Shown piece by piece: positions 1-7,835 of a DNA stretch of 64,000 nt. Origin of the DNA: Bradyrhizobium sp. CB1650 (lineage in GTDB: Bacteria; Pseudomonadota; Alphaproteobacteria; Rhizobiales; Xanthobacteraceae). A program made the translations under genes and the position numbers. The stretch lies in NCBI RefSeq assembly GCF_029761915.1, contig NZ_CP121695.1:2633501-2697500 (forward strand), written 5' to 3'. Below the pieces are notes generated by a model. That model was given only the letters and a program-made list of their open reading frames with translations. It ran no database searches and was not told the origin of the DNA. Position 1 is the stretch's first letter. The number at the start of each line of letters is the position of its first letter.

Positions 1-850
1 AGATTTTGATTGCATCGCGCGGGCGACCGGTTTCAGGCTTGCATTGTCATACGCAAATCGGCCGGAGGAATTTCGCAAGGCAAGCCGCCATGCTCTTGCG
101 TCACCAGCCTGACGATGGCTCGTCTGTGGGTGGAGGCCTGGCCAATGAAGACGCAGATGAAGCGTTACCGCCGCTCGGTCGCTCGATCGGGAGCGAGCGC
201 GTTCCGGCATTGGCGCGTCGTCGTTCAAGAAAACGCCTGCTGTTCCTCAGAGGAACTGCCGGCATTGCTGCTTTCGGTTGCGCGCAATTTTCGCAAGAGA
301 TGAAGCGGGAGACGGCCGCAAAGATCGGATTGCGCTCCATTGAAGACTGTCGAGATGACGCGCTCGGGCGATCGGAATCGCCTCGAGAATCTCCATAAGA
401 TTCCCATGCCCTCGAATCGAGATCTCCTTCGCTTGGGGACAAACCGGGCCGTCGCCGCGCTGCAACGGTCCGCGGAGGCACCTTGGGACGATCGGCGGGC
501 GCGCGTCAATTTATCAAGTAAATTCAACGTATTATCGGGTTGTTCGCCTCTCACGGCGGCGTGATATTTGTGCAACATCGGCGCGAAAACGCTCCGTTCA
601 GGGGCAAAACCACGCGGTCTTCCGTTGATTGATCACAACTCTTCGGTTCTTATCAAAACCGCGACGGAGGGGGGCATCCCGAGGTCGTCCCGTTTTAGGT
701 GGTTCGCTTAAGTCCCTCGCGTTCATGCGGGTGTGTCCGAAGGCGCGAAGCGACTAAGCGGTGGGTCAAGGGACAAGGGAACCTACCTTAGGGTGTCGTC
801 ACCCAGCGGATCCGGAACCTTCCCTAAATAGAGCAACTTGGAGGTTTAAC
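1..850. other. No recognisable gene; region upstream of the porin
   Basis: Several overlapping open frames exist on both strands here, up to about 130 codons. None gives a protein I recognise; they are rich in Arg, Ser and Ala, as chance frames in high-GC DNA are, and none has a convincing ribosome binding site. The A/T content rises between about 510 and 700, which fits a promoter region for the porin, but I cannot assign -35 and -10 boxes with confidence. The stretch could also hold a decayed gene that I fail to recognise. Confidence 0.4.
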
Positions 851-2413
851 ATGAAGTTGGTTAAGAGCCTTTTGCTCGGTTCTGCGGCGGGTCTGATCGC
901 CGTGGGCGGAGCGCAGGCAGCCGATCTTCCCGTGAAGGCCAAAGCGGTCGAATACGTGAAGATCTGCACCTTGTACGGTGCCGGATTCTACTACATCCCG
1001 GGCACTGACACCTGCATCAAGCTGGGTGGTTATCTGCGTGCTGAAGTCGCGCTGAACACCAACAGCGTCTACGGCATCAAGAGCGGCACTCCCGCTGGCG
1101 GCAACAATCGCCTCAGCAACTATTACACCATGCGCGCTCGTGAAGACCTCAACATCGACACGCGCACCGCGACCGAGTACGGCGTGGTCCGCACGTTCTT
1201 CGATGCGACGTTCTCGTGGACCACGCCTGGCTACGTTGGCTTGGGCAACGCCACGGGTCTGACCCAGGCGACTAGCGGCCTCGCCATCAACTCGGCAGGT
1301 GGTCTCGCTGGTGCGAGCGCCGTCAACCCGACCGACGGCGGTACCTCGGGCGGTTCGCTCGGGGTGTACTATGCGTTCATCCAGTTCGCCGGCTTCACGA
1401 TGGGTAAGGCCGTGTCGCAGTTCGACACGCCCTGGACCAACTACCCGGCTAACAACTTCGACGGTCTCGTCGGCGGCGGCGGCACGGTCACTGGTGTCAA
1501 CCAGTTCACCTACACCGCTGATTTCGGCCAGGGCGTGACGGCGTCGTTCTCGGCGGAAGACGCGGCCGCGTACTACCAGGCCGGCAACCTGAACCTGAAC
1601 GGTGCGACGGGCCTCGGTGCGATCACCGGCGCTGCGTACGGTTCCAACGCCATCGGCGGATCGCGTTCGCCGAACCTCGTCGGTATGGTGCGTGTCGACC
1701 AGGCTTGGGGTCTCTTCCAGGCGTCGGTCGCCGCGCATGACAACCACGTTGCCTATTATGGCAATAGCGAAGTGACTGGCCATCCCAGCGACAAGTGGGG
1801 TTGGGCGGCTCAGCTCGCTCTGTCGATCAAGAACATCCCGACCGGTGCGGGTGACACGATCAACATCCAGGGCGTCTACACGGACGGCGCGACTCGCTAC
1901 AACTTCCAGAACCTGGCCGGCAGCTCGTTCGCCGTCTTCGGCAGCTCGAGTGTTGCCTACGGCAGCTTCGGCGGCGGCTTTGCCCCGGACACCGTGTACG
2001 TCACCGGCGGCTCGCAGGAAAGCATCAAGACCTGGGGCTTCCGTGGCGGTTACACCCACAACTGGGATCCGTACTGGAACTCCTCGATCTACGGTGCTTA
2101 CGGTGCGGTTCAGTGGGGTGGTGGGGCCAAGACCTTCCTTTGCGGAGCCGGTGGTCTCATCTCGTCGATCGCAGGCGTGACGGGTTGTAACCCCGACTTC
2201 AACATCGCCCAGGCAGGTTTCGTCACCCGCTGGACTCCGGTGAAGAACCTGACGTTCTCGGCTGACTTCAACTGGACTCACATCGATCAGAAGTATTCTG
2301 GTGTCGTGACCACCACCTCGGTGGCCACCGGTGTCGCCAAGCCGATCGCGACCTACGAGCTGAAGGACCAGGACTCGTTCACCCTGCTCCTCCGCGCTCA
2401 GCGCAACTGGTAA
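851..2413 (+). CDS. Outer-membrane porin, alphaproteobacterial Porin_2 family
   Basis: This is a 520-residue outer-membrane porin that would form a trimeric 16-strand beta barrel for passive uptake of small solutes. The ATG at 851 was chosen because GGAG lies about 7 bases upstream (840-843) and a signal peptide follows directly: MKLVKSLLLG, a hydrophobic stretch and an Ala-Gln-Ala-Ala cleavage region near residue 24. The mature N-terminus (ADLPVKAKAVEYVKIC), the Cys pair in the first 60 residues, the KLGGYLRAEV segment and the C-terminal aromatic residue (LLLRAQRNW) are typical of Bradyrhizobium and Rhodopseudomonas porins. An in-frame start 30 codons upstream would place an implausible leader before the signal peptide. 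The gene stands alone, followed by a strong terminator, and its regular codon use suggests high expression. Confidence 0.95.
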   Translation: MKLVKSLLLGSAAGLIAVGGAQAADLPVKAKAVEYVKICTLYGAGFYYIPGTDTCIKLGGYLRAEVALNTNSVYGIKSGTPAGGNNRLSNYYTMRAREDLNIDTRTATEYGVVRTFFDATFSWTTPGYVGLGNATGLTQATSGLAINSAGGLAGASAVNPTDGGTSGGSLGVYYAFIQFAGFTMGKAVSQFDTPWTNYPANNFDGLVGGGGTVTGVNQFTYTADFGQGVTASFSAEDAAAYYQAGNLNLNGATGLGAITGAAYGSNAIGGSRSPNLVGMVRVDQAWGLFQASVAAHDNHVAYYGNSEVTGHPSDKWGWAAQLALSIKNIPTGAGDTINIQGVYTDGATRYNFQNLAGSSFAVFGSSSVAYGSFGGGFAPDTVYVTGGSQESIKTWGFRGGYTHNWDPYWNSSIYGAYGAVQWGGGAKTFLCGAGGLISSIAGVTGCNPDFNIAQAGFVTRWTPVKNLTFSADFNWTHIDQKYSGVVTTTSVATGVAKPIATYELKDQDSFTLLLRAQRNW

Positions 2414-2438
2414 TTCCGGTCTAACGACCTGAATTGAG

Positions 2439-2467
2439 AACCCCGGCGGGAAACCGCCGGGGTTTTT
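2439..2467 (+). terminator. Rho-independent terminator of the porin gene
   Basis: A 9-bp perfect GC-rich stem (CCCCGGCGG pairing with CCGCCGGGG) with a GAAA loop is followed directly by five T residues. It lies 26 bases after the porin stop codon and is the clearest intrinsic terminator in the window. Confidence 0.9.
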
Positions 2468-2585
2468 CTTTTATGGTCGGGGTCGTTGTCACACGACCCT
2501 GATGGTGAGGAGCGCGGAACGAGCATCGTCGGACGATGCTTTGCATCACCGGGCGAACCATGAAAGCCCGGCACTTGCCTGCGGC

Positions 2586-2629
2586 CATCCTTCGAGACGC
2601 CCGCTTGTCGCGGGCTCCTCGGGATGAGG
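2586..2629. repeat. Dispersed palindromic repeat of Bradyrhizobium type
   Basis: This intergenic stretch is an imperfect inverted repeat: CATCCTTCGAGACGCCCGC on one side and GCGGGCTCCTCGGGATG on the other, around a short TTGTC loop. I recall elements with the arms CATCCTTCGAGACG and CTCCTCAGGATG as abundant between genes in Bradyrhizobium and relatives. That is from memory and was not searched. Only this one copy was noticed in the window. It may act as a REP-like mRNA stabiliser or as a target for mobile elements. Confidence 0.6.
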
Positions 2630-2690
2630 GTGGGTGCTTGTGAGACAATAGACCTAACGCCAATGCCCTAAGCGCAGACGTCGTCGTGGT

Positions 2691-3680
2691 TCATGCCTGG
2701 TCGGGCGCCCCGCGCCGAAGGTCCTCGGTCGCGCGCCGGAGGATTTCGTGAAGCCATTCGTGCGATGGCTCGCCCTCGACACGCTCGTGCCACAGCAGCC
2801 GCACCTCGACGGGCGTCGTGGTGTAGGGCAACTCGTAGGTCGTGATCGCATGGGATTGCGCTAGCGCTCGTGCCAACGGACGCGGGACGATGGCCGCGCG
2901 TTCGGAATCGACGAGCAGTGCGGGCAGCGCCAGAAAATGCGGCAAGGACACCGCGATTCGCGGCGGACGGTCGCTTTCGGACAGCGCTCGTTCCAGCGCG
3001 GCGCGGTCGTACATTTCCGAGCGCCTGGCAAGACCCCGCTCCGAGATGAAGCCTCCGATCGCGCCTTCCTGCTCGCCGCCGAAGGACACGACGACCAGCG
3101 GCAGGCCCGCAAGCTTCGCCTTGTCGAGCCGTCCGAGCTTGCGCCTTCCCCCGACGATCAGCACATCGTCATATTCGAACAGCAGCGCCGTGCGGAAGCG
3201 GCTCGGCGGAATCGAGAAGACGCCGATGGCGACGTCGATGCGGCCAAGGTCGATTTGTTCGGCAAGATCGATCCGCGTCACCGGCTTGATGACGAGGTCG
3301 ACGGCGGGCGCCTCGCGACCGAGGATTCCGAGGAGCGGAGACGCCAGCACCATCGTGGTGAAGTCGTTGGCGGCCAGCGTGAATTGCTTGGTGGAGGCGG
3401 CCGGGACGAACGTCGGCAGTTCGACCGCCGCCTCGAGCGATCGCAGCGCCTCGCGAACCTGCGGAGCCATCGTCAGTGCGCGCGACGTCGGCTGCATTCC
3501 GGTTGCCGTCCGCACGAACAGCTCGTCTTCGAGCATCTCGCGGAGCCGCGCGAGCGAGTGGCTTACGGCGGACTGGCTCAGTGCGACCTTCTGGCTGGCG
3601 CGCAGCACGCTGCGTTCCTCCATGACGGCGTCGAAGACCTTGAGCAGGTTCAAGTCAAACGTCTTGAAGGAAACGGACAC
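2691..3680 (-). CDS. LysR-family transcriptional regulator (candidate PnbR)
   Basis: This 329-residue protein is a LysR-type regulator. Residues 8-66 hold the winged helix-turn-helix (FDLNLLKVFDAVMEERSV, then ASQKVALSQSAVSHSLARLR), and the remainder is the periplasmic-binding-protein-like effector domain. Length and layout are normal for the family. It is transcribed away from the solute-binding protein, nitroreductase and DUF4863 genes and is the obvious candidate for their inducer-dependent regulator. In Pseudomonas putida TW3 a LysR regulator, PnbR, accompanies pnbA and pnbB; assigning that role here is inference from position. A dyad lies 38 bp upstream of its start, in the shared intergenic region. 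Confidence 0.9.
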   Translation of the reverse strand: MSVSFKTFDLNLLKVFDAVMEERSVLRASQKVALSQSAVSHSLARLREMLEDELFVRTATGMQPTSRALTMAPQVREALRSLEAAVELPTFVPAASTKQFTLAANDFTTMVLASPLLGILGREAPAVDLVIKPVTRIDLAEQIDLGRIDVAIGVFSIPPSRFRTALLFEYDDVLIVGGRRKLGRLDKAKLAGLPLVVVSFGGEQEGAIGGFISERGLARRSEMYDRAALERALSESDRPPRIAVSLPHFLALPALLVDSERAAIVPRPLARALAQSHAITTYELPYTTTPVEVRLLWHERVEGEPSHEWLHEILRRATEDLRRGAPDQA

Positions 3681-3717
3681 GACTAGGGATTTCCGTTCGT
3701 GGGCGGATCGCGCGCCA

Positions 3718-3735
3718 TTAACCGGCCCAAGTTAA
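3718..3735. promoter_or_regulatory. Possible LysR-type operator
   Basis: TTAAC-N8-GTTAA is a perfect interrupted inverted repeat between the divergent LysR gene and the solute-binding protein gene. It contains a T-N11-A arrangement as expected for LysR binding. The assignment rests on position and symmetry only. Confidence 0.35.
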
Positions 3736-3898
3736 AGCCAGGCGTGCCGGCGACGCAACCGCACGGGACGTCCATGGCAGGCGGCGATGCCGTCGCGTCG
3801 GCAATCTGAAGCCGGTTCAGGACCAATCTGCAAGAGTTTCACTTCCGCAATGGAGCGATCCCGTCATTATCACCGCGCGTTGTCCGGAGGAGGCGGCC

Positions 3899-5131
3899 AT
3901 GAAATGCGGCGGGATGTCGATGGGAGTTTTCAAGGGTAACGCGGTCGGGGCGATCCTGGCGTTGACGCTCTTCGCACCTACGTCCGCGACTGCACAGGAG
4001 GGCCCGGTCAAGCTCGGGGTGCTTACCGATATGTCCTCCCTTTACGCCGACAATGGCGGCCAGGGCTCGGTGGTCGCGGCGCAGATGGCCGTCGACGACT
4101 TCAATGGCAAGGTGCTGGGACGCGCCGTCCAGATCGTCGCCGGCGATCATCAGAACAAGGCCGATGTGGGATCGGCGATCGCGCGACGATGGCTGGAGCA
4201 TGAGGCCGTCGAGGTGATCCTCGACGTACCCAATTCCGCCGTTGCTCTGGCGGTGCAGGGCATCACCCGCGACAAGAACAAGCTGTTTCTCGCCACCGGC
4301 GCTGCGACGTCGCGCCTGACCGGTGATGAATGCTCGGCGACCGGCATTCACTGGACCTATGACACCTACGCGCTGTCGCAAGGCACGACCAAGGCGATCT
4401 CGCGTCTCGGCGCGAAATCCTGGTTCTTCCTTTCGGCCGATTACTCCCTCGGCGCCCAGCTCGAGGCTGATAGCCGCAAGGTCATCGATGCCACGGGCGG
4501 CAAGGTCGTCGGCGCCGTGAGGCATCCGATCAACACGCCCGATTTCTCGTCCTTCCTGCTGCAGGCGCAAGCATCCAAGGCGGAGGTGATCGCGCTTGCC
4601 GACGCCGGCGGCGATTTCATCAACGCCGTCAAGCAGGCAGGTGAGTTCGGGGTGACGCGCCAGCAGAAGCTCGCCGGCCTGATCGTGTTCATTGCCGACA
4701 TTCACAGTCTCGGGCTGCAGAGCGCCCAGGGTCTGATGCTCAGTTCGGCATTCTACTGGGACCTCAACGACGAGACGCGGGCATGGTCGAAGCGTTTCAT
4801 CGCGAAGACCGGGAAGGTCCCCACCATGATCCACGCCGGCACCTATGGCGCGGTCATGCACTATCTTAGGGCGGTCGAGGCGGCGGGCACGCTGGATGGT
4901 CCGACCGTTGCTTCCAAGATGCGCGAAATGCCCGTCAACGATTTCATGACGAGAAATGGTCGCATCCGTCAGGACGGCCGGCTGGTCCGCGACATGTACC
5001 TGTTCCGCGTCAAGGCTCCGGAGGAGTCCAAGTACAAGTTCGACTACTACAAGCTGCTCGCGACAATTCCCGGAGAAGAAGCATTCAGGCCGATGGAGGA
5101 GGGAGGATGTCCGCTCTTGAAGAAGTCGTGA
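3899..5131 (+). CDS. Periplasmic ABC solute-binding protein, branched-chain amino acid/aromatic type (Peripla_BP_6)
   Basis: This 410-residue exported protein belongs to the family of leucine/isoleucine/valine and aromatic-acid binding proteins. The ATG at 3899 is preceded 5 bases upstream by GGAGGAGG (3886-3893), the best ribosome binding site in this region. A signal peptide runs over residues 1-32 (hydrophobic AVGAILALTLFAP, then ATAQ). The mature start (VKLGVLTDMSSLYADNGG) and the later hinge segments are typical. No permease or ATPase gene accompanies it, so it is an orphan that must use a transporter encoded elsewhere, or act in sensing. The nitroreductase start lies 25 bp inside its 3' end, so the two are translationally coupled. 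An aromatic acid such as nitrobenzoate is a likely ligand by context only. Confidence 0.88.
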   Translation: MKCGGMSMGVFKGNAVGAILALTLFAPTSATAQEGPVKLGVLTDMSSLYADNGGQGSVVAAQMAVDDFNGKVLGRAVQIVAGDHQNKADVGSAIARRWLEHEAVEVILDVPNSAVALAVQGITRDKNKLFLATGAATSRLTGDECSATGIHWTYDTYALSQGTTKAISRLGAKSWFFLSADYSLGAQLEADSRKVIDATGGKVVGAVRHPINTPDFSSFLLQAQASKAEVIALADAGGDFINAVKQAGEFGVTRQQKLAGLIVFIADIHSLGLQSAQGLMLSSAFYWDLNDETRAWSKRFIAKTGKVPTMIHAGTYGAVMHYLRAVEAAGTLDGPTVASKMREMPVNDFMTRNGRIRQDGRLVRDMYLFRVKAPEESKYKFDYYKLLATIPGEEAFRPMEEGGCPLLKKS

Positions 5132-5835
5132 TCGGTGAGCGCGCGGCGGGCGACGGTTCGCTGAGCCGGATCGACGAGATCATCGCTTCCCGATTCGCGT
5201 GCCGAGAGTTCTCCGGCGATCCGGTCCCGCGACAGACGATCGAGCAGATTCTCGGCGTGGCGCGGTTCGCACCGAGCGGCGCGAACATCCAGCCCTGGTA
5301 CGTCCACGTGCTTGCCGGCGCAACAAAGGAGAAGGTGTCGGCGGCCCTTCTGCGCGCGCACGAGGAGGAACGAAGCGAGCACGTGTCCGAGTACCGATAC
5401 TATGCAAGCGACTTGCCCGAGCCGTACCTCGATCGGCGGCAGGAGTTCGGTCGGCTGTTCTACGGCTCGCTCGGCATCGCTCAAACGGATATCGAAGCGA
5501 GGGGCAGGCAAACCGCCAGGAACTACGCATTCTTTGGCGCGCCGGTGGGGTTGATCGTGACCATCGATCGCCGCCTCGAAGTCGGGAGCTGGCTCGATCT
5601 CGGCATGTTCATTCAAAACGTACTGCTGGCCGCGGCTGGGCGAGGGCTGCATTCGTGCCCGCAGGAAACGTTTGCCAAATATCACCGGATCCTGCGCCCG
5701 CTGCTCCCGATTCCCGCAGAGCAGATGGTGGTATGCGGCATCTCGATCGGCCGTGCCAAGGTCGAGACGAGGGAAAGATTGATGCCGCGAGCGGACGTCG
5801 ATGCGTTCGCGACGTTCGCGGGATTCGAAGTTTAG
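5107..5835 (+). CDS. pnbA: Nitroreductase family flavoprotein (candidate 4-nitrobenzoate reductase)
   Basis: This 242-residue FMN-dependent nitroreductase carries the conserved N-terminal FMN-binding pattern (IIASRFACREFSGDPV), the APSGANIQPWYVHVL segment and the C-terminal CPQETFAKYHRI and GISIGRAKVE regions. The start overlaps the preceding gene by 25 bp, with a purine-rich GGAGGAGGGAGG stretch just upstream. Such enzymes reduce an aromatic nitro group to a hydroxylamine with NAD(P)H. The pairing with a DUF4863 protein 24 bp downstream matches the pnbA-pnbB arrangement of 4-nitrobenzoate degraders, where the hydroxylamine goes to the lyase. The substrate is inferred from that pairing; a broader nitroreductase role or another nitroaromatic acid remains possible. 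Confidence 0.8.
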   Translation: MSALEEVVIGERAAGDGSLSRIDEIIASRFACREFSGDPVPRQTIEQILGVARFAPSGANIQPWYVHVLAGATKEKVSAALLRAHEEERSEHVSEYRYYASDLPEPYLDRRQEFGRLFYGSLGIAQTDIEARGRQTARNYAFFGAPVGLIVTIDRRLEVGSWLDLGMFIQNVLLAAAGRGLHSCPQETFAKYHRILRPLLPIPAEQMVVCGISIGRAKVETRERLMPRADVDAFATFAGFEV

Positions 5836-5859
5836 GACAATCGAGGCAAGGAGACGACC

Positions 5860-6399
5860 ATGGGAAGCCGAGAAGACCTCATCCAGCGCAGCATCCCGTT
5901 TCTACGGGAAGTCAAGGATATGACGCCTGGCGCCAAAATGGAGCGCTGGCTCAACGACAAGTACGGCGAGGAAAGCGCGCTCTATCAAGACCTCTCGCGC
6001 CTCATCAAGATGGGCGTCGAGGAGGGTTGGGCGGCGAATCAGGAGGTGGAGGGCCCGAACTATCGACGCAGCCGTATCCTGGAACCGACGCCTGAGACAT
6101 TCCAGTTCAGCATCACCGCCGTCTACATGAACAGCGCCGATCCACGCCGCTTCAAGGACGAGGACGATCAAGACGTGTTGCGCGGGCAGTATCACGGCCA
6201 TCCCTATGGCGAACTCAACCTCGTGGTACCCTTGAACAAGGGCGCGGAATTGAAGGGACTGCAGGGCTGGCAGGGGCCGGGTTGGACGGCGCCGGATCCC
6301 GGCAGCCGGCACTATCCGGAGGTCAGGGGTGGCGCGGTCATCGCGCTGTTCTATCTACCGGCTGGACGCATCTCCTACGATTTCAAGGCTCCAGCCTGA
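5860..6399 (+). CDS. pnbB: DUF4863 family protein, probable 4-hydroxylaminobenzoate lyase
   Basis: This is a 179-residue soluble protein. From memory it matches the DUF4863 family, whose characterised member PnbB converts 4-hydroxylaminobenzoate to protocatechuate and ammonia. Visible features are the N-terminal helical part (REDLIQRSIPFLREVKDM) and a C-terminal cupin-like part with GQYHGHPYGELNLVVPL and WTAPDPGSRHYPEVRGGAVIALFYLPAGRISYDF. The His and Glu residues of HGHPYGE and the His of SRHYPE are good metal or active-site candidates. It lies 24 bp downstream of the nitroreductase, with AAGGAG 7 bases before the ATG. Protocatechuate pathway genes are not in the window. The family call is fairly firm; the exact substrate is inference. 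Confidence 0.65.
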   Translation: MGSREDLIQRSIPFLREVKDMTPGAKMERWLNDKYGEESALYQDLSRLIKMGVEEGWAANQEVEGPNYRRSRILEPTPETFQFSITAVYMNSADPRRFKDEDDQDVLRGQYHGHPYGELNLVVPLNKGAELKGLQGWQGPGWTAPDPGSRHYPEVRGGAVIALFYLPAGRISYDFKAPA

Positions 6400-6473
6400 T
6401 GGCCGACGGCACGCCGGCGGCGCCTCTGACGGCGCCACCGTCGGCCTCAGCCGTGCGGCGCGCGGACCGTCTG

Positions 6474-7808
6474 CTACTTTTGCCGAAATCCGTGTTTGAA
6501 CGACATCACGAGCGGACCTACGAGATATTCAAATGCCGTCCGCTCCGTCGTAGGCACCATGACGGTGGCCGGCATGCCCGGATAGAGCCGAACGTTTGGC
6601 ATGTCCGCAAGTTCGGCCTCGTCGAGCTTGAGCAGGGCGGTGTAGTACGGCGTGCCCGTCCTGTTCTCCGTGAGCCGATCCGCCGAAACCTGAGTTACGG
6701 TACCGTGAACGATCGGAGTGATTCGCTGCTTGTAGGCGGTCAGGTGCACTTCAGCGCGCATCTTCGGCCGCACCTCGCTGATGTCATCGACCGCAACCTG
6801 GGTCTCCACCACAAGAGCGTCCTCTTCAGGAACGACGTCCAGAATCCTTTCTCCGCGCTGGATCACCCCGCCAACAGAAAAGACGGTGAGGCCGACGACG
6901 CGACCAGCGTACGGCGCGCGAATCTCCATTCGCGTCAGTACGGCACCCGCATTCGCCAGACGCGGAATGACCTCGAGAAGTTTCGCCTGGACGTCCCGCA
7001 ACTCCTTGGTCACGTCGGCCATACGATCGTTGTCGAGTTGCACCATCTGCTGCTGCTGCTCGGCAATCGCCTGCCGGGCCTTGGCTATGTTTGCCATCGC
7101 GTCGGCCGATTGCCCCTCGAGTCCCGCACCGGCGCGCTCGAGTTGCAGATAGCGCGGCCGCGCAATGAGTCCCTTGTCCACCAGGGGGGCAATGGACTTC
7201 ATCTCTTCGCGAACGGAGTCGAGCTGCGCGTTGAGAGCTCTCACCTGCGCTTCGCCGCCGACGATCTGGTGTTCGAGCTGCGAGATCTTCTCCTTGATGA
7301 TGTTGCGCTGGCCCTCCAACGCCACGCGCCGGCTCTCGAACTGGCGGACCTGGTTGTCCCAGATGCTCCTGGCCTGGGTATCCTCCCCGACATCAGCCGG
7401 CACAACGAGACTTGAGCCACCTGTGAATTCCGTCCGAAGCCTCTCTTCCGTCGCACGCAGAACGGTGAACTGTTCGGACAGCACGTCGAACTCTGCGCGC
7501 GCCTGCGTGTCGTCGAGGACGATGAGGGTCTCGCCGACTTGAACCTGATCTCCTTCCTTGACCCGCAATTCCTTGACGATGCCGCCATCGAGATGCTGAA
7601 CGCTCTTCCTGTTGCCGTCGACCTTCACGACACCGTTCGCCACGACGGCACCATTGAGCGGTGCCGTCATGGACCACACGCCGAAGCCGCCAAAGAACGC
7701 GAGTATGACAAGCCATCCAGCGATGGCCGAGCCATGAAAGGAATCGCTGGGCCCCGCCTGGTCGGCAAGGGGCGCCGGCAAAATCGCTGAAATCGCGGCT
7801 TTAGTCAT
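6474..7808 (-). CDS. Type I secretion membrane fusion protein (HlyD/PrsE family)
   Basis: This 444-residue protein is the periplasmic adaptor of a type I secretion system. It has a cytoplasmic N-terminus, one membrane segment at about residues 30-48 (AGWLVILAFFGGFGVWSM), a biotinyl-lipoyl-like strand region (VKVDGNRKSVQHLDGGIV), a long coiled coil (about residues 120-290, rich in Glu, Gln and Arg) and the C-terminal beta barrel (VRLYPGMPATVMVPTTERT). It follows the ABC exporter gene after 27 bp and completes the inner-membrane part of the machine for the two RTX proteins encoded upstream. It is convergent with the DUF4863 gene. An outer-membrane TolC-like partner is not in the window. Confidence 0.93.
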   Translation of the reverse strand: MTKAAISAILPAPLADQAGPSDSFHGSAIAGWLVILAFFGGFGVWSMTAPLNGAVVANGVVKVDGNRKSVQHLDGGIVKELRVKEGDQVQVGETLIVLDDTQARAEFDVLSEQFTVLRATEERLRTEFTGGSSLVVPADVGEDTQARSIWDNQVRQFESRRVALEGQRNIIKEKISQLEHQIVGGEAQVRALNAQLDSVREEMKSIAPLVDKGLIARPRYLQLERAGAGLEGQSADAMANIAKARQAIAEQQQQMVQLDNDRMADVTKELRDVQAKLLEVIPRLANAGAVLTRMEIRAPYAGRVVGLTVFSVGGVIQRGERILDVVPEEDALVVETQVAVDDISEVRPKMRAEVHLTAYKQRITPIVHGTVTQVSADRLTENRTGTPYYTALLKLDEAELADMPNVRLYPGMPATVMVPTTERTAFEYLVGPLVMSFKHGFRQK

Positions 7809-7835
7809 GCATCCTCCTGCGCAGCTTCGGCTAAT

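Noticed and set aside
824..2281. 485-codon antisense frame opposite the porin
   Set aside because: It is a mirror of the strongly codon-biased porin gene, without a ribosome binding site or recognisable domain.
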